Positions 1 through 6,221 of a DNA stretch of 6,733 nt are shown here, one piece after another. Source of the stretch: Thermoplasmata archaeon. Lineage in GTDB: Archaea; Thermoplasmatota; Thermoplasmata; SG8-5; JAGLSY01. Each line of letters begins with the position of its first letter. The first letter of the stretch is position 1. The notes below the pieces were generated by a model. That model did no database searches. It saw only the letters and a program-made list of their open reading frames with translations, and was not told the DNA's origin. The stretch lies in the NCBI GenBank assembly GCA_023137005.1, contig JAGLQE010000100.1, positions 1 to 6,733 on the forward strand, read 5' to 3'. Both the position numbers and the translations under genes were made by a program.

Positions 1-54
1 TTGGCACAGGCAGGTGCAAGGCTTGCCGAGCCGGCACTGAGTGATATTCAATAA
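1..54 (+). CDS. Possible 3' end of an upstream plus-strand gene
   Basis: Frame 1 is open from the left edge and ends at TAA (52-54), giving a 17-residue tail that reads LAQAGARLAEPALSDIQ. The composition, rich in Ala and Leu with a few charged residues, suits the end of an alpha-helical C-terminus. The other two plus frames stop slightly earlier, at 38-40 and 42-44, so the frame choice is weak. If real, the gene converges on the TPR gene that ends at 120, leaving 65 bases between them. No function can be assigned, and I see no clear T-rich terminator after it. Confidence 0.25.
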   Translation: MAQAGARLAEPALSDIQ

Positions 55-119
55 AGCAGTTCCAATGTTCGATGGCTAGTGCTAATGAAATAGATATGAT
101 ATTCTAGAGATATGGGAAT

Positions 120-614
120 TTAATCGGATAGCAGGTCTATTGCCTCTTTCTCATTCATGTCCAGTGCCTTGAGCATGTAGATGAGAGACTTCTTCTTTAT
201 CATCCTCGTTGTGGTATCGTCAAGGAACTTCTCCATGGCGATGGGAGCCCTTGTGAAGTAGCCAATCGCTAGTTCAGAATAATAAAGGCTGGCATTTTCC
301 TCATCGATCTCTGTGGCCTTGACATAAAATTCCTCAGCGTCATTGAAGCGGCCGATCTCATTACAGAAGGATGCGAGGGAAGTGACATAGTAAACCTCTT
401 CTGGATCCAGCTCAGCGGCTTTCTTGTAAAGCTCCATTATGTCCTCGGCCTTCACCTTGTGAACGCCCAGGGATGCCTCTGCCTTGCCGAAGTACGCTCT
501 GGCATTCTTTGGGTCCTTCTTGATAATGTCATTGAACTTCTTCCTTGCCTTATCATGTTCGAACTCACCCAGCAGGATATCAGCCTTGACCAGTTCATCT
601 TCAATGCTCGCCAT
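120..614 (-). CDS. Small cytoplasmic TPR-repeat protein
   Basis: This 164-residue soluble protein has no signal peptide or membrane segment. It is built of tetratricopeptide-like helical pairs. The first covers about residues 4-37 and ends in KKDPKNARAYFGKAE, the second about 38-72 ends in ELDPEE, and the third about 73-106 ends in EIDEEN. A fourth, degenerate repeat covers about 107-152 and ends in KALDMNEKE. The signature residues are the recurring A/Y/F packing positions and the D-P turn between repeats. TPR arrays are protein-binding scaffolds, so the likely role is to hold partners, but none can be named. The ATG at 614 is chosen because GGAGTGAT lies just upstream on the minus strand. 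The gene is downstream of, and parallel to, the large surface-protein gene, with a 157-base gap that probably holds its own promoter. The TPR assignment is firm; the cellular role is unknown. Confidence 0.88.
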   Translation of the reverse strand: MASIEDELVKADILLGEFEHDKARKKFNDIIKKDPKNARAYFGKAEASLGVHKVKAEDIMELYKKAAELDPEEVYYVTSLASFCNEIGRFNDAEEFYVKATEIDEENASLYYSELAIGYFTRAPIAMEKFLDDTTTRMIKKKSLIYMLKALDMNEKEAIDLLSD

Positions 615-771
615 TGTATCACTCCATCTAGATATTGACAGGGGACATAAAAAAGGTTTTGGGATACCTTTATTAATTTGAAGATGAAAATATCAATTAT
701 ATCGAATTGCGGGTGAGGCTGTTAATTAGGGAGGGGAGACGTCTAGCCAGTAATATTTTCATAGATGATTA
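615..771 (-). promoter_or_regulatory. Intergenic region with candidate TPR-gene promoter
   Basis: This 157-base gap lies between the surface-protein stop and the TPR start. On the minus strand CCTTTTTTATG (646-656) is a TATA-like element. It would put initiation near 626, giving a very short leader that just includes the GGAGTGAT site. GATATAAT (696-703) is an alternative that would give a leader of about 55 bases. A perfect 8-bp palindrome, AGACGTCT (737-744), follows the surface-protein stop, but I see no stem followed by a T run and cannot call a terminator. The promoter choice is uncertain. Confidence 0.35.
618..625 (-). promoter_or_regulatory. Ribosome binding site of the TPR gene
   Basis: The minus strand reads GGAGTGATACAATG. 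GGAGTGAT matches the archaeal anti-Shine-Dalgarno complement GGAGGTGAT with one base missing, and three bases separate it from the ATG. It supports the start at 614. Confidence 0.5.
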
Positions 772-3700
772 TCAGGCACCTTCTGTTCCCTCTATTGCTT
801 CAGTACCTTCAATGCCCTCTGCACCTTCTATTCCCTCGGCCCCTTCTACAGGCTCCATACCCCCGCTCTCTTCGGGTGGTACCTCGGGTTGCATAGGCTC
901 AATAGGTTGCTGAACATAGCCTGGTGGTGGCGGCGGGGGCGGAGGTTGATGGTACCCGGGAGGTGGTGCCTGCATCGCCTGTTGCGGTGGTCCACTATTC
1001 CTCCTAGCTATCATAAGGATTATGACCAAAAGCATCACTGCCAGTAGGATTATCAATATCCACCACCAGCTAGATGCTCCATCATCTGTGTCCAGGGTGA
1101 TCGGATCCACATTATTTGTCTGCCCGTCAGAGACCGTGACCGGAACAGTGGTCTCGTAGTCCCCTTCTGAAATTATCATGTCATGTGTTCCTACTGGCAC
1201 ATCCTCCAGCTCGAACTCACCATCTTCATTGGTAATGTATGAGTAGGTATCGCCATCCACGACTATCTGGACCAGGGCTCCCTCAATGGGATCACCATTG
1301 GAGTCCACTATCTGGCCCTCTATGTCACCAGCGGGAGGAATGGGCTCACCCTCTGTGGTGAAGACCTCGAATTCCATATTCCACATCCTATTGCCTACCA
1401 GATCCTTGATCGATCTGCTGAGCGTGATATTGTATTCCGTGCCATAGGCCAGTGGTTCATCCAATAGGAAGTCGGCCCTTGAATTATCCTCATTCCAGAT
1501 GAAGGTCCCGGTGATCGTGTCATCCTCGACAAAAGTTCCTCCATCATTCCAGAATATCCTCAAACCAGATTCCACACTGTCGGTATCCATTTCCTCACTG
1601 AAAGTGAAGGTGAGGTTGGTGTCTATCGGAACATCATCTCCAGATGGGCGTATCCTGACTTCCGGTGGCTCGGTATCCCAGATCAAAGTGAACTCGTCGT
1701 ATGCGGTATTACCGGCAAGGTCACGGACCGTTAGCCGAATGGTGTAGGTCCTGTCCGTGTCGGCCGTGATAGTGGTATAGTTCAGGTAATTAGAGCCAAA
1801 GGAAATATAGCCATTCCCTGTGATCCTCACCCAGGTATAGTAGTTGATCCCACTGCCTTCCTCCACCACTGTGCCGTACTGGGTGAATATCCTATTAACT
1901 ATCTGATCTGGGCCAGCATCCACCAAAGGAGCAATTGTATCCCAAACAAGGATGAAAGTATCAGTGGCACTGTTCCCTTCATAATCAAAGGCCGTGAAGC
2001 TTATCTCATATGTTCCATCAATGTCAGCCTCTATGGGGGTGTACCGATTGTTTGAATCGCCAAAGGTGATGGTTCCAGGGCCAGATACCTGCACCCATTC
2101 ATATCCCTCAACACCGGAATCAGCATCCGTGGCCGTACCATATTGGGTGAAGACGGAGTTCTCCCACATATCGGGACCAGCATCCACTGCGGGAGGTATT
2201 GAGTCTGGGGCATAGATCGTGAAGCTCCAGTTGTAGGGATCAATAGGTGAATTTCCAGTTGGGTTAACTCCCCCACTAACCTCCATGGTAATGGCCTGAG
2301 CGAAAGACCAGTTATTGTGTGTCCATGTAGCTGTGTCATTCACAAGATTAGTCATGGACCAACCCACAAAGGTCCAGCCTCCGGGGTCTGTGCCAGCTAT
2401 TTGTGTCAATATTGGAGTGAAAGCTGTGTCCATGGTCTCATCATAAACAACAGAAATATTCTGATCAACAGGAACATTAATAGAACCGTCTATTGGGTCC
2501 GTAGACAGGAAACTTGGTATGATAAGCTGGAAGAGACAGGATGTATCAGCTAAAATTGGAGCCGGTTCATATTGGGAATTATTATCCATAGCCCTGGTGT
2601 AGAATTCGTAGTAACCTTCACCATCGGCAAATATGAAATTATATGAATATGGAGAGATCGAATCATTCCCTATGTTCGCCCATGCACTCCAGGTAAAGTT
2701 ATTGAAAGAATATCTATACCATAATTCCACATAGTCCACACTTGTTGTGGTATCACTTGCCGTAGCAGTCAAGGATATGGGGCTGACATTCACAATGTAA
2801 GGAGCAATAGCATCTACCGAGCTTGCTGGTGGTATTGGATCATAGGCACAGATGGTATCTGCATTTCCAGGTGCATCCTCCATGTTCAGTGCATTGTCCA
2901 TAGCAATTGTATAGAACTCATAATATCCATCTCCCAGAGGGAAATTGAAGTTGAAATCGTAGGTAGCGATATTATCGGAGCCATACAATATCCATCCACC
3001 CCATGAAGCATTGTCTGATGAATATCGGTAAAAGAGCTGTACAGAGGAAACTCCACTTAGAGCATCATTGGCTGTTGCTGTTATCAAAAGCGAGGTCTCA
3101 TGCCAGTATATTCCGATCGGATCTGCGGAAGATGTGGGTGGTGTGCCATCATATTGATAGGTTCCAATCTCTGGTGTATCTGTTGGAACAGGTGCAACCT
3201 CATCAGGCGATACAGCGATCCATGAGTAGACGCCCTCGCCAGGAATGGTCCATGGGTATGTTCCATCTGCTGGGTCATCCGTGCCTATCAAGGTCCAAGT
3301 ATTTCCACCATTTGTCGAATAATACATATCCACTGTGGATGGACCGCCAGTTGTTGAATATTCAATATTGACATCTGCAATGTTGATCCAGGCACTTATT
3401 GGACCAGTGGCATTCGCGGTCGTGGCACCTCCCAGGGTGGTATTGAATGTCCAATTATATTGTGATGGGATATTTCCACTGAGAGAGCTTCCATTGAACA
3501 CTGTCATGTTCACGGTCTCGCCCAATGCCCAATCATTATGTGTCCAGGTCGCGGTATCATTATTTATGAATGTGGATGACCAGCCAGCGAATGTCCATCC
3601 TCCGGGATCAGTTCCCGCGATCTGTGACAGTTCTGGATCATCAGTGGAATTCATGTTCTGGTCATATATCACCACGATATTGTTATTGACAGAGACACTC

Positions 3701-5340
3701 GTGGAATTGTTGACAGGGGATGTCTGTATCACCATATCGTTCACAATGCTCTCGAATTCAAGCCAGCATGCTACTGGATCTCCTCCTGGAACAGTTCCTT
3801 CTGTTAGAAGGGCAATGGATCCATTCGGCGATGTGGTCATTCTGGCATGTGATGCCGAGCTGCCAGTAAAGAAGGGGATGGTCATATTCGTTACCATTTC
3901 ATGTCCGATCTCTGCAACATAATTATTTGCATCCTGATCACTGGATGTTTCAGTTCCAAAAGGACCGGGCGTCCCCTGGGACCATCTCCTAACATTATTG
4001 GTTCCTATCATATCCACAAGCACTCCACCACTTGTCACATAGTCCTCTAATTCTGTGACCAGGGATTCCATATTTGGCAGGGAAGCGGTTGCCATTCCTT
4101 CGGAGATTATGATCATGGGATATGTGACTGGGTCTAATGAACTTGCATTGACAGTGACTCCTCCAACCTGGGTGTAGGATATACCGCGAGAGTTCATCTC
4201 CACCCTCCAGGCATCGTTCCATGCATTGGTATCCCATATAAGGAGTATCTCGCCACTGTTCGCATAAGTGGGCCATAGCCAGTCGAGGGTGTTGAATAAG
4301 AAATGCCCGGAATCATCGCCATTTCCATAGCCAAAATCAGATATGGTACCGGTCACAAAATACACACCGTCACCACTAATGGGTAAAGAAAATTGGGTAT
4401 ACACAACACAATTATCCATCACTGTCATATCACTCTGCGATGTAACAGTGATATTGGCAAGGTCCGAATCGCCAGGCATGGCAGTACCTGGAACATTCAC
4501 ACGAGCAATAACCTGAACAGTAATGTTGACAGGTACACTCACCATCGTGATATCCATGGTATCCGCAACATTCCTGAAGGTCACTGGCCAGGCATTTCCA
4601 GATACAGAAAGGTCATAGGTATCGTTCAATAATCCTGTGTTCTTGATAGTGATATTATAATCAACCACACTGCCTGCATGAGCTGAGTCCGTTTGGAATA
4701 CTGGAGATACCTCCACAACGAAGGGAGTAATTGGTTCGATCAAGACATTGTCAATGTGCCAATAATCGAAGGTGTTTCCTGATCCATCAGTTTGATGAAA
4801 CCTAACCTGGAAATCAGCATGGTTCGCATCCATAGGAAGTGGATAATTCCTATTGTAAATGGTTCCCGCAGCATCAGAACCCGGGAAAGTCTCCAGGAGC
4901 TTCCATGTCAAACTACTATCTAGATAATAAACCTCAAGATCCTCACCACCATCAGGATTCTCGCTTCCACCAAATGCACCTCCCTGCCGGATCCAGACAC
5001 TGAAGTATATCGCGTGGAGAGTGCTCGTATCAATGGAAGATGAATCAATGGTCACTACATCATTCCTGGTATACATAGAATAAGAACCAGACTGGGATGT
5101 ATCAACACTCACACCGGACCTAAGGCTATTTGTCGTGGTCCAATTGATCCCTGTACTTCCACCGAACACACCAAACTCAAAATCATCCAACCATGGTATT
5201 GGAAATGCCATTGGCTCATTGACCTGACCCTGTTTGGCAGATATGACTGGTGAGACCATCATGGTCAACATAGCTACCATCACTATGAATGAAAGAATTC
5301 TCCTTGCACGCCCACTGTCTGGCTTCTTGATCGATATCAT
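772..5340 (-). CDS. Giant secreted multi-domain surface protein, C-terminally membrane-anchored
   Basis: This 1522-residue type I membrane protein is exposed outside the cell. Visible parts in order (approximate residues): signal peptide 1-35 with basic RARR, a hydrophobic core and VISA before cleavage; MAM-like jelly-roll 51-203 ending WHIDNVLIEP; CARDB/NEW3-type beta domain 211-318; glutamine-amidotransferase-like alpha/beta domain 322-530; Big_5-like Ig domain 536-640; beta segment 648-733 with YYSTNGGNTWT; two related Ig-like modules 735-843 and 845-938, each with GYYEFYT.AMDN; second Big_5-like domain 940-1043; two PKD-like modules 1048-1136 and 1138-1222, each starting with VDAGPD; third Big_5-like domain 1225-1334; carboxypeptidase-regulatory-like beta domain 1338-1417; membrane helix 1425-1445 beginning WWW; 75-residue Pro- and Glu-rich cytoplasmic tail. 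About 29 N-X-S/T sequons and only four mature cysteines fit a glycosylated archaeal surface protein. The ATG is fixed by AAGGAGG upstream. Adhesion or cell-envelope structure is the likeliest role; no substrate is evident. Confidence 0.9.
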   Translation of the reverse strand: MISIKKPDSGRARRILSFIVMVAMLTMMVSPVISAKQGQVNEPMAFPIPWLDDFEFGVFGGSTGINWTTTNSLRSGVSVDTSQSGSYSMYTRNDVVTIDSSSIDTSTLHAIYFSVWIRQGGAFGGSENPDGGEDLEVYYLDSSLTWKLLETFPGSDAAGTIYNRNYPLPMDANHADFQVRFHQTDGSGNTFDYWHIDNVLIEPITPFVVEVSPVFQTDSAHAGSVVDYNITIKNTGLLNDTYDLSVSGNAWPVTFRNVADTMDITMVSVPVNITVQVIARVNVPGTAMPGDSDLANITVTSQSDMTVMDNCVVYTQFSLPISGDGVYFVTGTISDFGYGNGDDSGHFLFNTLDWLWPTYANSGEILLIWDTNAWNDAWRVEMNSRGISYTQVGGVTVNASSLDPVTYPMIIISEGMATASLPNMESLVTELEDYVTSGGVLVDMIGTNNVRRWSQGTPGPFGTETSSDQDANNYVAEIGHEMVTNMTIPFFTGSSASHARMTTSPNGSIALLTEGTVPGGDPVACWLEFESIVNDMVIQTSPVNNSTSVSVNNNIVVIYDQNMNSTDDPELSQIAGTDPGGWTFAGWSSTFINNDTATWTHNDWALGETVNMTVFNGSSLSGNIPSQYNWTFNTTLGGATTANATGPISAWINIADVNIEYSTTGGPSTVDMYYSTNGGNTWTLIGTDDPADGTYPWTIPGEGVYSWIAVSPDEVAPVPTDTPEIGTYQYDGTPPTSSADPIGIYWHETSLLITATANDALSGVSSVQLFYRYSSDNASWGGWILYGSDNIATYDFNFNFPLGDGYYEFYTIAMDNALNMEDAPGNADTICAYDPIPPASSVDAIAPYIVNVSPISLTATASDTTTSVDYVELWYRYSFNNFTWSAWANIGNDSISPYSYNFIFADGEGYYEFYTRAMDNNSQYEPAPILADTSCLFQLIIPSFLSTDPIDGSINVPVDQNISVVYDETMDTAFTPILTQIAGTDPGGWTFVGWSMTNLVNDTATWTHNNWSFAQAITMEVSGGVNPTGNSPIDPYNWSFTIYAPDSIPPAVDAGPDMWENSVFTQYGTATDADSGVEGYEWVQVSGPGTITFGDSNNRYTPIEADIDGTYEISFTAFDYEGNSATDTFILVWDTIAPLVDAGPDQIVNRIFTQYGTVVEEGSGINYYTWVRITGNGYISFGSNYLNYTTITADTDRTYTIRLTVRDLAGNTAYDEFTLIWDTEPPEVRIRPSGDDVPIDTNLTFTFSEEMDTDSVESGLRIFWNDGGTFVEDDTITGTFIWNEDNSRADFLLDEPLAYGTEYNITLSRSIKDLVGNRMWNMEFEVFTTEGEPIPPAGDIEGQIVDSNGDPIEGALVQIVVDGDTYSYITNEDGEFELEDVPVGTHDMIISEGDYETTVPVTVSDGQTNNVDPITLDTDDGASSWWWILIILLAVMLLVIILMIARRNSGPPQQAMQAPPPGYHQPPPPPPPPGYVQQPIEPMQPEVPPEESGGMEPVEGAEGIEGAEGIEGTEAIEGTEGA
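775..846 (-). repeat. 18-bp repeats encoding a C-terminal EG-rich hexapeptide array
   Basis: The last 24 residues of the surface protein (1499-1522) are four hexapeptides: EGAEGI, EGAEGI, EGTEAI and EGTEGA. They correspond to four imperfect 18-bp units. The array is acidic, low in complexity and on the predicted cytoplasmic side. Repeats like this can change copy number by slippage, so its length may vary among strains. Confidence 0.75.
922..945 (-). repeat. Polyproline tract (eight codons) in the cytoplasmic tail
   Basis: Eight consecutive proline codons (residues 1466-1473) are followed by GYV, and an earlier PPPGYHQ lies just before them, giving two PPPGY motifs. The codons mix CCT, CCG, CCC and CCA, so this is a selected peptide feature rather than a simple nucleotide repeat. 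Polyproline tracts often bind partner domains and can stall ribosomes unless aIF5A acts; both points are general knowledge, not shown here. Confidence 0.8.
2368..2403 (-). repeat. Copy 2 of a recoded 12-residue block (QIAGTDPGGWTF)
   Basis: This block lies in the second Big_5-like domain and encodes the same 12 residues as 3589-3624. Nine of the twelve codons differ, all silently. A further identical block, NDTATWTHN, follows in both copies. The pair marks an old internal duplication. Confidence 0.85.
3589..3624 (-). repeat. Copy 1 of a recoded 12-residue block (QIAGTDPGGWTF)
   Basis: This is the counterpart of 2368-2403, in the first Big_5-like domain. Only the CCC, the first GGA and TGG codons are shared. 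The two domains are not adjacent: a beta segment and two GYYEFYT modules lie between them. Confidence 0.85.
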
Positions 5341-5347
5341 GAAACTT

Positions 5348-5354
5348 CCTCCTT
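5348..5354 (-). promoter_or_regulatory. Strong ribosome binding site of the surface-protein gene
   Basis: AAGGAGG on the minus strand ends seven bases before the ATG at 5340. The strength and spacing settle the start, and the encoded signal peptide begins directly after it. Confidence 0.8.
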
Positions 5355-5366
5355 GGCACGAGTGCC
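5355..5366. repeat. Near-palindrome in the surface-protein 5' leader
   Basis: GGCAC and GTGCC are inverted around a central GA, so 10 of 12 bases are symmetric. The site lies between the predicted transcription start and the AAGGAGG ribosome site, directly touching the latter. The two-base centre is too short for a stable hairpin of the full stem, so a dimeric protein-binding site is more likely than an RNA structure. It could also be chance. Confidence 0.4.
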
Positions 5367-5393
5367 CGGAATATAATCACCATATCGGCCTTG

Positions 5394-5402
5394 ATTTATA
5401 TA
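5394..5402 (-). promoter_or_regulatory. Archaeal TATA box of the surface-protein gene
   Basis: The minus strand reads TATATAAAT, with an A-rich CCAAACA a few bases upstream that could serve as the BRE. Initiation about 25 bases downstream, near 5373, would give a leader of roughly 33 bases that includes the ribosome site. The surface-protein gene can therefore be transcribed independently of the regulator gene 90 bases upstream. Confidence 0.65.
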
Positions 5403-5430
5403 GATGTTTGGTACTAAGAAATAAGCCAGC

Positions 5431-5928
5431 TCATTCCTGGTAGAAAGTGATCGTCTTAACATCACTGACCTTTCTGATCTTCTCGATTATCCTGGCCGGA
5501 ATAGGCGTGTCGGTGATGATATACAGAAGTCCGGCAGAAGTGGCTGGACATTGAGCCTGCCGGATGGATATTCCTCCCTCGCCGATGATACTGGTGATCT
5601 CTCCCATGGTCCCTGGTTTGCCGGTATAGCATATGTCCATCCCAATGACCCCCCAGCCCATGTTCAGAGCCATATTGAAGAGATTGCATGTTGGGCTGAG
5701 CTTTGAATATATCTCATAAAGCCTGGGATCGTCATTTATTGTCTTGACAGTGGATGTCACTATCCTCTTGTCCTTCTCAAGTGCGGTGGCCAGCTGGGAA
5801 TGGGACATGGCGACCTTGTCGAAGTATAATTTCATCCCATCCACCTTTATGCCAGTCTCCAGCATGTACTTCGCCACAGTGGCTTGCGAGGGCAGGCGGG
5901 AAAACTCACTCTCTATCTTTCTCCACAT
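5431..5928 (-). CDS. HTH-ACT domain regulator, predicted regulator of amino acid metabolism (COG2150-like)
   Basis: This 165-residue protein opens with MWRKIESEF and has two parts. The N-terminal half (about 1-75) is helical and contains a likely helix-turn-helix (41-63, SHSQLATALEKDKRIVTSTV) followed by KTINDDP. The C-terminal half (about 92-163) is an ACT domain, with the strand GWGVIGMDIC, the loop and helix KPGTMGEITSIIGEGGISIRQ, then the strands LLYIITD and VKTITFY. In known ACT proteins this loop-helix region helps to bind an amino acid. Length and order match the archaeal COG2150 family, described as predicted regulators of amino acid metabolism; the ligand and target genes are not known to me. 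Two ACT-domain cysteines (100, 127) are visible. The start is supported by the conserved-looking MW opening and by a TATA box 27 bases upstream. The gene is divergent from the thioredoxin-like gene and may control it, itself or distant genes. Confidence 0.85.
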   Translation of the reverse strand: MWRKIESEFSRLPSQATVAKYMLETGIKVDGMKLYFDKVAMSHSQLATALEKDKRIVTSTVKTINDDPRLYEIYSKLSPTCNLFNMALNMGWGVIGMDICYTGKPGTMGEITSIIGEGGISIRQAQCPATSAGLLYIITDTPIPARIIEKIRKVSDVKTITFYQE

Positions 5929-5950
5929 CGGATGATAATGCAGGTTGATG

Positions 5951-5958
5951 CTATATAG
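5951..5958 (-). promoter_or_regulatory. TATA box of the HTH-ACT gene, predicting a leaderless mRNA
   Basis: CTATATAG is self-complementary and centred near 5955, about 27 bases from the first base of the ATG at 5928. In archaea that spacing puts the transcription start at or within a base or two of the start codon. Consistently, no purine-rich ribosome site precedes the ATG, where the minus strand reads ATTATCATCCG. Confidence 0.6.
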
Positions 5959-5993
5959 TGATTTCTATTGACAAGTCTGAGTTCAAAGAAAAT

Positions 5994-6013
5994 TGGCGTA
6001 ATATGGCGTAATC
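5994..6013. repeat. 10-bp tandem direct repeat (TGGCGTAAT)
   Basis: TGGCGTAATA is followed directly by TGGCGTAATC, so nine of ten bases repeat with a period near one helical turn. It lies about 66 bases upstream of the HTH-ACT start, just beyond its TATA box. Two identical faces on the same side of the helix are typical of sites bound cooperatively by a regulator; that role is inferred. Confidence 0.5.
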
Positions 6014-6032
6014 AATATATCGTATCATTTAG

Positions 6033-6059
6033 TTATCCACCGTGAACGTAGGTGTATAA
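6033..6059. repeat. 27-bp inverted repeat, candidate operator
   Basis: TTATCCACC (6033-6041) and GGTGTATAA (6051-6059) are inverted copies with one mismatch in nine, separated by the nine bases GTGAACGTA. The arm centres are 18 bases apart, close to two helical turns, which suits a dimeric DNA-binding protein. No T run follows on either strand, so a terminator is unlikely. The HTH-ACT protein encoded alongside is an obvious but untested candidate to bind here. Confidence 0.5.
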
Positions 6060-6128
6060 TGACTGTTGGGCAATATATTATACTGTAACATAATACTAAT
6101 TTAATGTGCTATAATATTACAATAAATG

Positions 6129-6154
6129 TTATATAGATTAACTATCATTATATG
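6129..6154 (+). promoter_or_regulatory. Candidate TATA elements for the thioredoxin-like gene
   Basis: TTATATAG (6129-6136) and ATTATATG (6147-6154) both resemble archaeal TATA boxes. They would start transcripts near 6159 or 6177, giving leaders of about 63 or 45 bases that include the GGAGGA site. The surrounding AT-richness makes chance matches common, so neither can be preferred firmly. Confidence 0.35.
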
Positions 6155-6210
6155 CACTAACATCTGACAATAATGTATCAAAACAGTACAGTATAGTTAG
6201 AGATCGAAAT

Positions 6211-6216
6211 GGAGGA
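6211..6216 (+). promoter_or_regulatory. Ribosome binding site choosing the second of two adjacent ATGs
   Basis: GGAGGA precedes ATGATG. It is only two bases from the first ATG (6219) but five from the second (6222), so the second is better placed. The two starts differ by one methionine. Confidence 0.7.
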
Positions 6217-6221
6217 ATATG

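Larger units (their letters stand above)
5929..6221. promoter_or_regulatory. AT-rich divergent intergenic regulatory region
   Basis: These 293 bases separate the two divergent genes. The right two-thirds (about 6010-6200) is strongly AT-rich and stops occur often, so no convincing gene lies here. It holds the regulator's TATA box, a 10-bp tandem repeat, a 27-bp dyad, several TATA-like elements for the right-hand gene and that gene's ribosome site. I found no tRNA or clear small-RNA fold by eye. Confidence 0.6.

Noticed and set aside
61..85. GTTCGAT resembling a tRNA T-loop
   Set aside because: Flanking bases do not form a T stem and no acceptor or anticodon arm can be drawn.
72..107. 11-codon plus-strand frame MASANEIDMIF
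   Set aside because: No ribosome site and too short to support; likely chance.
707..913. Plus-strand open frame rich in PS repeats
   Set aside because: It is the antisense reading of the EG-repeat and proline-rich tail of the surface protein; the pattern comes from that codon periodicity.
3335..3922. Plus-strand 195-codon open frame
   Set aside because: It lies entirely antisense to continuous, domain-bearing surface-protein sequence, with no recognisable domain of its own.
5430..5928. Single operon of regulator, surface protein and TPR genes
   Set aside because: Same strand and order, but gaps of 90 and 157 bases with separate TATA-like elements favour independent transcription; read-through is not excluded.
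6059..6088. Nine-codon frame MTVGQYIIL preceded by AGGTG, possibly a leader peptide
   Set aside because: The AGGTG is part of the inverted repeat, the frame lacks runs of a regulatory amino acid, and it lies upstream of the predicted transcription starts.
6076..6095. Inverted repeat TATTAT/ATAATA with an 8-base spacer
   Set aside because: Six-base A/T-only arms are expected by chance in such AT-rich DNA.
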